The notes under the pieces: generated by a model
Database searches by the model: none
Told to the model about the DNA's origin: nothing
What the model saw: only the letters and a program-made list of their open reading frames with translations
Source of the DNA: Hydrogenophaga sp. 2FB
Lineage (GTDB): Bacteria; Pseudomonadota; Gammaproteobacteria; Burkholderiales; Burkholderiaceae_C
Direction: 5' to 3'
DNA length: 40,412 nt
Assembly (NCBI RefSeq): GCF_005503365.1
Contig: NZ_SCML01000056.1
Coordinates: forward strand, 1 to 40,412
Made by a program: the position numbers and the translations under genes
In this document: in pieces, positions 7,026-14,988 of the stretch
Numbering within the stretch: position 1 is the first letter of the stretch
Layout: each line of letters opens with the position of its first letter

Positions 7026-7628
7026 ATGCCGACATCCGCACGGACCCGATCACCCCGAGCCGACAACCGATTGCCTGAACTGTTGAATGCGGCGGCGCGC
7101 CTGTTCGCGCGCCACGGCTATGCCGCGACCTCCATGCGAGACATTGCTGTTGAAGTCAAGATGTTGCCGGGCTCGCTCTACTACCACTTTCCCTCGAAGG
7201 AGGAGTTGCTGATCGCGGTCTATAGCGCTGGTGTGCTGGAGTTGCAGAGCGCGGCCACCGAATCCGTTGCCAAGGAAACGGACCCGTGGGCCCGCCTGGA
7301 GGCGCTGTGTCGGGCCCACCTGGAGGCCGTTCTGCGCGACAGCGACTACGCCCAGGTCCTGATCCGCGTCCTGCCCGACGACATTCCACAAGCGGCGGAT
7401 CGCTTGCGGGAATTGCGCGAAAGCTACGAACAGGTCTTTCGCCAGGCCGTGGCGCAGCTGCCGCTCGCCGCCGGCACCGACAAGCGAGCCCTTCGTTTGA
7501 TGCTCATTGGCGCGCTCAACTGGGCGGCGCTGTGGTTCAACACCGAGGGCCGCGATTCCCCGCGCGTGCTGGCGCGCAAATTTGTGGGGCTGGTAAGAGA
7601 CACCCAGGATGGCCGATCATCCACCTAG
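7026..7628 (+). CDS. TetR/AcrR family transcriptional regulator
   Basis: A 200-residue TetR-type repressor. The DNA-binding helix-turn-helix is at about residues 18-62, with the characteristic 'MLPGSLYYHFPSKEELL'. The C-terminal ligand domain is clearly related to the TetR at 39724-40299: both share the 'DPWxRLE', 'YAQV', 'LLLGALNW'-like and 'DSP' landmarks. The pair may therefore sense related acyl-CoA ligands. Its last 20 bases contain a start codon (7609) that begins a short dead frame matching the first codons of the mutase 2 small subunit, so it once sat directly upstream of such a gene. An operator-like palindrome lies just before the ATG. Confidence 0.88.
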   Translation: MPTSARTRSPRADNRLPELLNAAARLFARHGYAATSMRDIAVEVKMLPGSLYYHFPSKEELLIAVYSAGVLELQSAATESVAKETDPWARLEALCRAHLEAVLRDSDYAQVLIRVLPDDIPQAADRLRELRESYEQVFRQAVAQLPLAAGTDKRALRLMLIGALNWAALWFNTEGRDSPRVLARKFVGLVRDTQDGRSST

Positions 7629-7656
7629 GGTGACCGGCGCAAGGCCGCGGGCTTGA
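7609..7656 (+). pseudogene. Relic of a mutase small-subunit start
   Basis: From the ATG at 7609, inside the end of tetR and in another frame, the codons read MADHPPRVTGARPRA and then stop. The first eight residues match the start of the mutase 2 small subunit at 28416 (MAERPPRV), and the surrounding DNA is similar too. Similarity ends near 7636. This looks like the truncated start of a lost B12-binding subunit gene. Confidence 0.65.
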
Positions 7657-7676
7657 CGGTACGGCGCAGACCGCCG

Positions 7677-8432
7677 TCAGATCGAGCGCCCGCCGTCCAC
7701 CGGCATCTCGACGCCGGTCAGGAAGCGCGCTTCATCGCTGGCCAGGAACGTCGCGGTGTTCGCCACGTCGACCGGGTCGCACATCCTTCCCAGGGGAATC
7801 GTCGAGACGAAGCGGGCCCGGTTCTCGGCGGTGTCCGCCACACCCATGAACTCCGTGAGAAGGCCTGTGGGCGCCATGACCGGCGAAATGAGGTTGACAC
7901 GGATGTCGTCCGGCGCGAGCTCGACGGCCATCGACTTGGTCATGACCTTCACCGCGCCCTTCGAGCTGTTGTACCAGGTGAGGCCTGGGCGCGGACGGAT
8001 GCCGCCGACAGAGCCCACGTTGATGATCACGCCACCCTGCTTCTGCTCCTTCATCAGCGGGACCACCGCACGCGTCATGTGGTAGATCGACTTCACGTTG
8101 ACCGCGAACACGCGGTCGAACGTGTCTTCGTCCACCTCCAGCATCGACTGGTTGCGGTGCGTGGTGCCGGCGTTGTTGACGACGATGCTGGGCGCGCCGA
8201 AGCGTTCCACGCAATGGCGGACCATGGCCTGCACCTGGTCGAAGCGGGTCACGTCGCAAGCGACGGCGCTCGCGTTGTCGCCCAAGGCCGCAGCCACGCT
8301 TTTGGCGGCTTCGAGGTTGACGTCGGCCAGGACCACCTTCGCGTTCTCCTGGATGTAGGCCCGCGCGATCGCCGCGCCGAAGCCGCTGCCTGCGCCGGTG
8401 ACGATCGCGATCTTGTTGCTCAATCTGGACAT
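7677..8432 (-). CDS. SDR family oxidoreductase
   Basis: A 251-residue classical short-chain dehydrogenase. The cofactor motif 'VTGAGSGFGAAIA' is at residues 11-23, 'NNAG' at 96-99, and the catalytic residues are Ser141, Tyr154 and Lys158 ('YNSSKG'). An acidic residue follows the second strand ('VLADVN'), which favours NAD(H). It likely interconverts an alcohol and a ketone or aldehyde. The ATG at 8430-8432 has a good ribosome-binding site (GGAAGA). It is the last gene of the left arm, 11 bases after an aldehyde dehydrogenase and convergent with tetR. An alcohol-to-aldehyde-to-acid sequence with its neighbour is the simplest reading. Confidence 0.9.
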   Translation of the reverse strand: MSRLSNKIAIVTGAGSGFGAAIARAYIQENAKVVLADVNLEAAKSVAAALGDNASAVACDVTRFDQVQAMVRHCVERFGAPSIVVNNAGTTHRNQSMLEVDEDTFDRVFAVNVKSIYHMTRAVVPLMKEQKQGGVIINVGSVGGIRPRPGLTWYNSSKGAVKVMTKSMAVELAPDDIRVNLISPVMAPTGLLTEFMGVADTAENRARFVSTIPLGRMCDPVDVANTATFLASDEARFLTGVEMPVDGGRSI

Positions 8433-8443
8433 GGTTGTCTTCC

Positions 8444-9877
8444 TTATTCGTAGTGCTGAACGATGGTTTTGGTGGTGCTCATCTCTTCCAGGGCGAGCAG
8501 CCCTTTCTCGCGGCCATAGCCGCTTTTCTTGACGCCGCCGAACGGCAGCTCGACGCCCCCACCCGCGCCGTAGCAATTGACAAAGACCTGTCCGCTGGCA
8601 ATGCGCTGCGCCATGCGCGCCTGGCGGCTGCCGTTCTCGGTCCAGACGCCGGCCACGAGGCCGTAGTCCGTGGCGTTGGCCAGTTGCACCGCGTCGTCTT
8701 CGTCGGTGAACGGCATGACCGACAGCACCGGGCCGAACACCTCCTGGCACGCCAGGCGGTGGTCGCGCGGCACGGGGCCAAAGAGGACCGGCTTGACGAA
8801 GTAGCCTTCGCCGGGAATCCCGGGCGCCAGGCTGCCTTCGGCCAGCTTGGGCACGCCCATGGCGACGGCGTCGGCGATGAAGGCGCTCACCCGTTGGTGG
8901 TGCCTGGCGTTGATCATCGGACCGCAGTCGAGGTCCATGGCCGGGGTGCCGACTTTCAGCGCCTCGAAGCTGGCGCTGATCGTCGCGACGAAGCGGTCGT
9001 AGATGCCTTTCTGCACGAGCAGGCGGCTGCCGGCGGAGCAGGTCTGGCCGGCGTTCTGCACGATGGCCTTGACGATGATGGGCGCGGCCTTGGCCAGGTC
9101 CGCGTCGTCGAACACGATCTGGGGCGACTTGCCGCCGAGCTCGAGTACGCAGGGAACGTGGTGGCGCGCGGTGGACTGCTGCACCTGCACGCCCACCTCG
9201 GGCGAGCCGGTGAACGTCGCGAAGTTGATGCCAGGATGCGCCGTCAAGGCCGCGCCGGCCTCGGTGCCGTAGCCAGTCACGATGTTCAGCGCACCCGGTG
9301 GCAGCCCCGCGAGCATGGCCAGCTCGGCGAGCTTCAAGGCGCTCAGGCATGCGTCCTCGGAGGGCTTCACCACGGCCGCATTGCCCATGGCCAGCGCGGG
9401 CGCGAGCGTGCGGCCCATCATCTGCGCGGGGTAGTTCCACGGAATGATGTGGGCCGTGACGCCATGGGGAATGCGCACAACGCTCACGTTGTAGCCATTC
9501 AGGTAGGGAATGGTCTGGCCGAGGATCTTGTCGGCCGCGCCGCCATAGAACTCGAAGTAACGCGCCACCGCCTTGGCGTCCGCGCGCGCCACGGACATGG
9601 GCTTGCCGGTGTCGCGGGCCTCCAGCTGCGCCAGTTCCTCGCCATGGTCGAGGATGAGCTGCCCCAGGCGCAGCATGATGCGGCCGCGCTCCGTGGCCGT
9701 CATGCGGCCCCAGGGGCCATCCAGCGCACGGCGCGCCGCGGCCACCGCGAGGTCGACATCCGCGGCGCGGCCCCTGGCGATCTTTTCAAACACCTGCCCG
9801 CTGCAGGGATCGATGACGTCGATGGTGTCGCCCTCGAGTGCATCGACCCATTCGCCGTCGATCAACAATTTGCTCAC
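8444..9877 (-). CDS. NAD(P)-dependent aldehyde dehydrogenase
   Basis: A 477-residue member of the aldehyde dehydrogenase superfamily, oxidising an aldehyde to a carboxylic acid. With the GTG start at 9877, the oxyanion Asn is in 'IIPWNYP' (about 148), the general base is Glu246 in 'LELGGKSP' and the nucleophile is Cys280 in 'NAGQTCSAGSR'. The cofactor loop 'FTGSPEVG' is also present. The GTG start was chosen because AAGGAG lies six bases before it; an upstream TTG would put that site inside the gene. It lies between an Fe(II) oxygenase and an SDR, which fits stepwise oxidation of an alkyl or alcohol group. The substrate is unknown. Confidence 0.92.
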   Translation of the reverse strand: MSKLLIDGEWVDALEGDTIDVIDPCSGQVFEKIARGRAADVDLAVAAARRALDGPWGRMTATERGRIMLRLGQLILDHGEELAQLEARDTGKPMSVARADAKAVARYFEFYGGAADKILGQTIPYLNGYNVSVVRIPHGVTAHIIPWNYPAQMMGRTLAPALAMGNAAVVKPSEDACLSALKLAELAMLAGLPPGALNIVTGYGTEAGAALTAHPGINFATFTGSPEVGVQVQQSTARHHVPCVLELGGKSPQIVFDDADLAKAAPIIVKAIVQNAGQTCSAGSRLLVQKGIYDRFVATISASFEALKVGTPAMDLDCGPMINARHHQRVSAFIADAVAMGVPKLAEGSLAPGIPGEGYFVKPVLFGPVPRDHRLACQEVFGPVLSVMPFTDEDDAVQLANATDYGLVAGVWTENGSRQARMAQRIASGQVFVNCYGAGGGVELPFGGVKKSGYGREKGLLALEEMSTTKTIVQHYE

Positions 9878-9965
9878 GCATTGCTCCTTCAAGTTGGGCC
9901 CATGGCATGGCGTCCGTCGCGGGCCTGGCCCGCGCGGGCGTCATGCCTTCGCCGATGACGATCCC

Positions 9966-11057
9966 TCAAGCCTTCGAGGTCACGCCTTCGGGCTCGACTT
10001 CCTTCATGAAGTTGGCGTCGTTGTAGTGGTAGAGGTCGTCCAGGTAGGGCACGAAGAAGTCGTAGAAGGAGCGCGAGTCGTACTTCGCCTTTTCGCCCGG
10101 GCCGATGCACGCCGGGATCGGGCCTACGTTGGCGTCGTCGTCCGGGTAGAAGAAGAAGGTCAGCGCGTAGCGCTTCATCGGCGGATTGACGACACGGTGT
10201 GGCGTGGCAATGAAGCGGTCGTTGGACAGGCGGTTGAGCACCTGCCCGGTGTTCACGATCAACGCGCCCTTGACGTAGCTGACCTTGAGCCACTCCTTCG
10301 AGGGCGTCATCACCTGCAGCCCCGGCACCGGCGTCATCGGCAGCAGCGTCAGGAAGCTGCCGTCGGAGTGCGGCGCGAGCGCGTACTGGCCTTCTTCCAT
10401 TTTCTCTTCGGGGTGGTAGTAGGCGCAGCGCTGGTAGTACTCCGGCGCCTTGAACATGCTCTCGAAGTAATCGGCGGGAAGGCCCAGCGCACGCGCATAG
10501 ATCGGCAGCAGCTTGAGCGAGAGCTGCTCCATGGCGGTCTGGTACGCGTACAACGCCTTCTTGAATTCGGGCAGGCTGTCGGGCCATTGGTTCAGCCCGC
10601 GGTGCCGCACCTTGGCCAGCACCTTCGGGTCGTCGGCATTGCGGTTGCGCATGAACAGCCAGGCCGCGTTGGTGTCCTTCTTGGTATTGACCGCGATCTT
10701 CTCCATGATCGCGGTCGATTTCAGGATGGAGGACTTGGGTGGGAGGTAGCCCTGGTGGTGGACGCCGACCCGGTGCTTGAGCTTTTCCTCCATCGGAATC
10801 TCGAACAGCTTCTCGGTCTGACGGAACGCCTCGTCGATCAGGGACTGCGGGATGCCGTGGTTGACGATCGCGAAGAAGCCCAGGTTTTCCTGGATCCACT
10901 TCACGTCCGCGGCCAGTTGTTCGAGCGCGCCGGGCGCGCCCGCCAGATAGGGGCCCACGTCGAGCAGCGGCAAATCCTTGCCGTCCGCAATCGACGCCCG
11001 AACGCCCGCCGACGCCGTCACTTTGCTGTGGGTTTTCTCGCTCGCTGATGTCATCAT
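9966..11057 (-). CDS. 2-oxoglutarate/Fe(II)-type oxygenase (isopenicillin N synthase family)
   Basis: A 363-residue non-haem iron oxygenase. The N-terminal DIOX_N-like part is at about residues 30-150 and carries 'GFFAIVNHGIP'. The core contains His230 and Asp232 ('APHSDGSF') and His287 ('ATPHRVVNP'), the iron facial triad. Arg296 stands where the family binds the 2-oxoglutarate carboxylate, but the usual Arg-x-Ser reads RYA, so the Ser is missing. A hydroxylation or desaturation of the pathway substrate is inferred. A ribosome-binding site (AGGAGA) precedes two adjacent ATGs at 11057 and 11054. A terminator-like hairpin separates it from the upstream binding-protein gene. Confidence 0.87.
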   Translation of the reverse strand: MMTSASEKTHSKVTASAGVRASIADGKDLPLLDVGPYLAGAPGALEQLAADVKWIQENLGFFAIVNHGIPQSLIDEAFRQTEKLFEIPMEEKLKHRVGVHHQGYLPPKSSILKSTAIMEKIAVNTKKDTNAAWLFMRNRNADDPKVLAKVRHRGLNQWPDSLPEFKKALYAYQTAMEQLSLKLLPIYARALGLPADYFESMFKAPEYYQRCAYYHPEEKMEEGQYALAPHSDGSFLTLLPMTPVPGLQVMTPSKEWLKVSYVKGALIVNTGQVLNRLSNDRFIATPHRVVNPPMKRYALTFFFYPDDDANVGPIPACIGPGEKAKYDSRSFYDFFVPYLDDLYHYNDANFMKEVEPEGVTSKA

Positions 11058-11085
11058 GATTCATCTCTCCTGGTGGGTGGTTGCC

Positions 11086-11118
11086 AAAAAACATGAGCCC
11101 TTCGGAGACCCGAAGGGC
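11086..11118 (-). terminator. Intrinsic terminator or attenuator after binding-protein gene
   Basis: On the minus strand GCCCTTCGG and CCGAAGGGC (11097-11118) form a perfect nine-bp stem with a four-base loop. It is followed five bases on by TTTTTT (complement of 11086-11091). It lies just after the stop of the binding-protein gene and before the oxygenase gene. It could leave the binding protein at higher expression than the downstream oxidation genes. Confidence 0.75.
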
Positions 11119-11125
11119 CTCTCCA

Positions 11126-12373
11126 TCATTTCCAGAGCTTGCACTTGGACTCCGCCTTGGACGCGAAGGCCTGGTCGCCCGGAATCATCTGAACCTGCTT
11201 GTAGTAGTCCCAGGGGCCTTTGGAGGTGGCGGCGCTCTTGATCTCCATGAGGCGCAGGTCGTGGACCATGCGCCCGTCCTCGCGGATGACGCCGTTCTGG
11301 GTGTACATGTCGTTGATCTTGGCCTTGCGCATCTGCGCCATCACGTTGTCCGCCTGGTCCGAGCCGAGTTGCTTGACCGCGCTCAGGTAGTGAAACGCCG
11401 CGGAATAACTGGCCGCCTGCATGCTGGTGGGCTTCTTCTTCATCTTGTCCTGGAAGCGGTCGGCCCATTTGCGCGACTTGTCGTCCGAATCCCAGTACCA
11501 CGCTTCGGTCAGGTTGATGCCGCTGGTGAGCTTGAGGCCGAGCGAATGCACGTCGGTGATGAACAGCATGAGGCCCGCGATCTTCATGGACTTGGAGATG
11601 CCGAACTCGCTGGCGGCCTTGATCGAATTGATCGTGTCGCCGCCGCCGTTGGCCAGCCCCAGCACATCCGCGCCGGAAGATTTCGCCTGCAACAGGAACG
11701 ACGAAAAGTCGGACGCCGACAGCGGGTGGCGCACGCTGCCGAGCACCTTGCCGCCGTTGGCGTTGACGACCTGCGTGGTCTCCTTTTCCAGGGAGTCGCC
11801 GAAGGCGTAGTCCACCGTCATGAAGTACCAGTTCTTGCCACCCTGCTTGGTCATCGCGGTGCCGGTGCCGCGCGCCAGGGCCACCGTGTCGTACAGGTAG
11901 TGGACCGTGTACGGCGAGCACTCTTCGTTGGTCAGCTGGGCCGCGACGCCGCCGGTCACCATGACGATCTTTTTCTTCTCCGCAGCCACCTTGGCAATCG
12001 CCAGGCTGGTGCCCGAACTGGGGCCGCTGATGATCATGTCCACGCCCTGCGTGTCGAACCATTCGCGCGCCGTGGTCGCCGCGATGTCGGGCTTGGCCGA
12101 ATGGTTGGCCGTCACGATCTCGATCTTCTTGCCGTTGATCGTGCCGCCCATGTCGGCGATGGCGAACTTCACGGCCTCGACGATGCCGCTGCCACCCATG
12201 TCCGAGTAGATGCCGGACATGTCCGCGAGCACGCCGATCTTCACGACATCGTCGTTGACCTGCGCCCCTGCGGGCACGCTGGCCGCGATGGCCATCACCG
12301 CGCCCGCGACGGCGGTGCAGACGTGCCGGCGCGGAATGTTTCTGAAGAAGGTGCTGTGGGAAGAATTGCGCAT
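11126..12373 (-). CDS. Liv-type ABC transporter substrate-binding protein (orphan)
   Basis: A 415-residue periplasmic binding protein of the branched-chain amino acid/aromatic acid type (peripla_BP_6). A Sec signal peptide covers about residues 1-37, with cleavage near 'AGA-QV'. The first strand 'VVKIGVLADMSGIYSDMGG' and the hinge region 'NEECSPYTVHYLYDT' are clear. It is strongly similar along its length to the binding protein at 35524-36732, including the C-terminal '-W-K' ending, so the two are paralogs. No permease or ATPase gene is adjacent; it probably works with one of the two transporters encoded on the plus strand. The ribosome-binding site (CCAGGAGAC) is good. Confidence 0.92.
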   Translation of the reverse strand: MRNSSHSTFFRNIPRRHVCTAVAGAVMAIAASVPAGAQVNDDVVKIGVLADMSGIYSDMGGSGIVEAVKFAIADMGGTINGKKIEIVTANHSAKPDIAATTAREWFDTQGVDMIISGPSSGTSLAIAKVAAEKKKIVMVTGGVAAQLTNEECSPYTVHYLYDTVALARGTGTAMTKQGGKNWYFMTVDYAFGDSLEKETTQVVNANGGKVLGSVRHPLSASDFSSFLLQAKSSGADVLGLANGGGDTINSIKAASEFGISKSMKIAGLMLFITDVHSLGLKLTSGINLTEAWYWDSDDKSRKWADRFQDKMKKKPTSMQAASYSAAFHYLSAVKQLGSDQADNVMAQMRKAKINDMYTQNGVIREDGRMVHDLRLMEIKSAATSKGPWDYYKQVQMIPGDQAFASKAESKCKLWK

Positions 12374-12394
12374 GGTTGTCTCCTGGTTTTTGAT

Positions 12395-12526
12395 TCAAAC
12401 GATCCTTTTCCATCGACCAGCCGCTTGGCGCGGCGGTCCCGGACCCGAGGCACGGGTATCGATCGCCGGCGCATGGCTGCCCGGGCGCGCAGCGCCCTGT
12501 GCCGACGATGGAAGCGGTTGAAACAT
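12395..12526 (-). CDS. Possible 43-residue peptide
   Basis: A short frame with a strong ribosome-binding site (CCCAGGAGCCGCC) starts at the ATG 12526 and ends at TGA 12395. It lies in the gap between meaB and the binding-protein gene. The peptide (starting MFQPLPSSAQ) is Pro/Ala/Arg/Gly-rich and unrecognised. It may be a coupling leader or chance. Confidence 0.25.
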   Translation of the reverse strand: MFQPLPSSAQGAARPGSHAPAIDTRASGPGPPRQAAGRWKRIV

Positions 12527-12542
12527 GGCGGCTCCTGGGGGT

Positions 12543-13451
12543 TCAGGGTTCGAGCGCCACGCGCACTGTGTTCAACACCGCCGCCAGCTGTTGCTCGCGG
12601 GGGGTGTCAAAAAAGTCGTCGGCCTGGAGCGCGATCGCTTCCGCGACGCGCATCTCCAGCAGGCGTCTGAGCCGGTAGCGGGCGCGTTGCGCGCGCAGGT
12701 GCTGCCGCCGCCGCGGGTCGGCGTTGCGCCAGGTCCGGTGCTGGTCGATCGCGTCGGACAGCGCGCGAATCGAAGCCGGCTGCGAGGCCGAGGTCAGCAG
12801 AATCGGTGCGCGCCACGCGCCCTCGGGGCGCTGGGTCACCGCGGCGATGCGCTGAATGTCCGTGGCCATGCGTTGCGCCCCGGGCAGGTCCGACTTGTTG
12901 ACCACGAAGATGTCGGCCATCTCCATGATCCCCGCCTTCATGGCCTGCACCGTGTCACCGCTCTCGGGCAGCAGCACCAGGACCAACGTGTCCACCTGTG
13001 CGCGCACCGCGTGCTCCGCCTGGCCGACGCCCACCGTTTCGAGCACCACTTCGTCAAAGCGGAACGCGTCCATGATGTCCAGCATCTCGGGCAGGTTGTC
13101 GGCCAGTCCGTCGGAGGTCCGGCGCGAGCCCAGGGAGCGGATGTAGAGCTCCGTCGACCCGGCCAGATCGTCCATGCGAACGCGGTCCCCCAGGATCGCG
13201 CCACCACTCTTCGGGCTGCTCGGATCGACCGCCAACACGCCCAGCCGGCCGTGGGCCAGGCGCTCCAGCGCCAGGTGCCCGACCAAGGTGCTCTTGCCCG
13301 CGCCCGGTGCCCCGGTGACGCCGATCCGGTGGGCCGCGTGCGCCGGCCCTGCGCATGGCGCGGACCGCGCCAGCTCCGCCGTGCTGGCGTTGGCCATGCG
13401 CGTCAGCGCGCGGCTCAGCGCCCAGCGATCCAGCGGCAGCGTCGTGCTCAC
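12543..13451 (-). CDS. meaB: MeaB/ArgK-type GTPase chaperone of B12 mutase 1
   Basis: A 302-residue G3E-class P-loop GTPase of the MeaB family, which protects adenosylcobalamin mutases and gates cofactor loading. Walker A is 'GAPGAGKS' (47-54), the switch region 'VDPSSPKSGGAILGDRVRM' is at about 74-92, and the base-specificity motif is 'NKSD'. The C-terminal Arg-rich helical arm used for dimerisation is present. The ATG overlaps the stop of the CoA transferase by four bases, placing it in the mutase 1 operon. It is shorter at the N-terminus than many MeaB proteins. It differs from the second copy at 30493, which carries an extra domain. Confidence 0.92.
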   Translation of the reverse strand: MSTTLPLDRWALSRALTRMANASTAELARSAPCAGPAHAAHRIGVTGAPGAGKSTLVGHLALERLAHGRLGVLAVDPSSPKSGGAILGDRVRMDDLAGSTELYIRSLGSRRTSDGLADNLPEMLDIMDAFRFDEVVLETVGVGQAEHAVRAQVDTLVLVLLPESGDTVQAMKAGIMEMADIFVVNKSDLPGAQRMATDIQRIAAVTQRPEGAWRAPILLTSASQPASIRALSDAIDQHRTWRNADPRRRQHLRAQRARYRLRRLLEMRVAEAIALQADDFFDTPREQQLAAVLNTVRVALEP

Positions 13452-14575
13452 GTCGTGACCCTTCCCAGCACCGCGTCACCGTGTTCGTCCAGCAGCGGTG
13501 GCAGGCCGTAGACCGGCGTGAACCCGTTGAAACGGATCGGACAGGCCACGGCCTGCAGCGGCAGGCTGCCGTCGCCCAGGGGCACGATCAGCGCGCGCGC
13601 GGCGGCGATGTCGCTGCGCAGCGCCGCGTTCAACGTGCCGACTTCGGCCACCACGATGCCCAGCGGGCCCAGTCGGCGCACCCAGTCGGCCGCCGAGGCC
13701 TGGCGCAACACGGTCGAAATGGCGGCGATGACTTCGGCCCGGTGTGTCCGGCGCCCGGCCATGGTGGCGAACTTGCGGTCCACCGCCCACTCGGGGTGAC
13801 CGATCTCGTCGCAAAAGGTCTTCCAGAACTTGTCGTGCGTGATGAACAGCGTGAGCCAGCCATCGGTGGTCGGGAAGATCTGCGCCGGCACCACGTAGGG
13901 GTGCGACGAATCCGCCAGGCGTTCGATGGTCTCGCCGGCATTGAGCGCGGCGCCCGCGAGGTAGTTGAGCTGCGAGAGCATCACGTCGTACATCGCCACG
14001 TCGACCTGGCCGCCCTGGCCTTGCACGATCTTGGCCAGCAAGCCCACCGCCGCGACCAGTCCCGCCGAGTTGTCGACCGCGGAATAGCCGGCCTTGGTGG
14101 GCGGCGCCTGCGGGTCCCCCGTCAGCGCCATCACACCGGTCATGGCCTGGATGACGTAGTCGTAGGCCGGGTTGTCCGCATAGGGACCCTCCAGGCCGTA
14201 GCCCGTCAGGGCCACGCACACCAGGCGCTCGTTCCAGTTGCGCAGCGTGTCGTAGGTGAGGCCGAGCTTGCGGATCGCCGAGGGCCGCAGGTTCGTCACC
14301 AGCGCGTGCGAGGTCTCGACGATGCGGCCCAGCGCCGCGAGTCCGTCGTCGCTCGCCAGGTCGAGCACGACACTTTTCTTGTTGCGGTTCAGGCTCGCGA
14401 AGTAGGCGTTGTGCGGACCCACGAAGTGCGGGCTGACGGTGCGGCCGATGTCGCCATCGGGCGTTTCGATCTTGATGACCTCGGCGCCCATGTCGGCCAG
14501 CATCAGGCCGCAATACGGGCCGGCCAGCATGTGGCCCACCTCGACGATCCGGATACCGGCGAGTGGCGCGCTCAT
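13448..14575 (-). CDS. CaiB/BaiF family CoA transferase of the mutase operon
   Basis: A 375-residue class III CoA transferase. Family blocks are 'EVGHMLAGPYCGLMLADMG' (12-30), 'LNRNKKSVVLDL' (62-73) and 'NPAYDYVIQAMTGVMALTG' (135-153), with Asp139 as the probable nucleophile. It lies between the mutase small-subunit gene and meaB, overlapping each by four bases. It probably activates the free acid, or passes CoA from a downstream acyl-CoA to the acid that mutase 1 rearranges. Succinyl-CoA is a common donor in this family, but the donor here is not visible. Confidence 0.92.
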   Translation of the reverse strand: MSAPLAGIRIVEVGHMLAGPYCGLMLADMGAEVIKIETPDGDIGRTVSPHFVGPHNAYFASLNRNKKSVVLDLASDDGLAALGRIVETSHALVTNLRPSAIRKLGLTYDTLRNWNERLVCVALTGYGLEGPYADNPAYDYVIQAMTGVMALTGDPQAPPTKAGYSAVDNSAGLVAAVGLLAKIVQGQGGQVDVAMYDVMLSQLNYLAGAALNAGETIERLADSSHPYVVPAQIFPTTDGWLTLFITHDKFWKTFCDEIGHPEWAVDRKFATMAGRRTHRAEVIAAISTVLRQASAADWVRRLGPLGIVVAEVGTLNAALRSDIAAARALIVPLGDGSLPLQAVACPIRFNGFTPVYGLPPLLDEHGDAVLGRVTT

Positions 14576-14988
14576 GCCAGACTCTTCGCCAACGAATCGA
14601 CGACGGCGTCCAGGTGCATGTCGGCGGTGAACACCGCCGCCACGCCCAGCCCGCGCAGGTAGGCCTGGTCTTCGGCCGGGATGGTGCCGCCGACAAAGAC
14701 CTTGATGCCGTGCGCCTTGAGCGCGTGCAGCTGTCCGATGACATCGGCGACGAGTTCCTTGTGGCTGCCCGACAGAATGCTCAGACCGACCGCATCGACA
14801 CCTTCGTCCACCGCGACCTGGGCGATCTGCAGCGGGCTGCGGCGCAGACCGGTGTAGATCACTTCCGCGCCGGCGTTGCGCAGCGTCAGCGCGATGATCT
14901 TCGCGCCGATGTCGTGGCCGTCAAGACCGGGCTTGCCGATCAGTATCCGTTTGGCCGCCAACGCGGCGGAGGTGTGCTGGGCGCTCAT
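14572..14988 (-). CDS. B12-binding small subunit of acyl-CoA mutase 1
   Basis: A 138-residue cobalamin-binding subunit of a split methylmalonyl-CoA-mutase-family enzyme. The base-off/His-on motif 'GLDGHDIG' is at residues 21-28, with His25 as lower axial ligand to cobalt. 'GLSILSGSHKEL' (68-79) and 'VFVGGTIP' (97-104) complete the nucleotide-tail pocket. The gene overlaps the large-subunit gene and the CoA transferase gene by four bases each, so the three are co-translated. The length is typical of small subunits in isobutyryl- and hydroxyisobutyryl-CoA mutases. Confidence 0.93.
   Translation of the reverse strand: MSAQHTSAALAAKRILIGKPGLDGHDIGAKIIALTLRNAGAEVIYTGLRRSPLQIAQVAVDEGVDAVGLSILSGSHKELVADVIGQLHALKAHGIKVFVGGTIPAEDQAYLRGLGVAAVFTADMHLDAVVDSLAKSLA

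Noticed and set aside
7654..7679. Bidirectional terminator between tetR 1 and the convergent SDR gene
   Set aside because: TGACGG and CCGTCA can pair, but the stem is short and bulged, lacks a U-run and overlaps the SDR stop codon.
8433..9440. N-terminal extension of the SDR gene by over 330 codons
   Set aside because: The extension lies over the aldehyde dehydrogenase gene in another frame and has no SDR features; the ATG at 8432 has a good ribosome-binding site.
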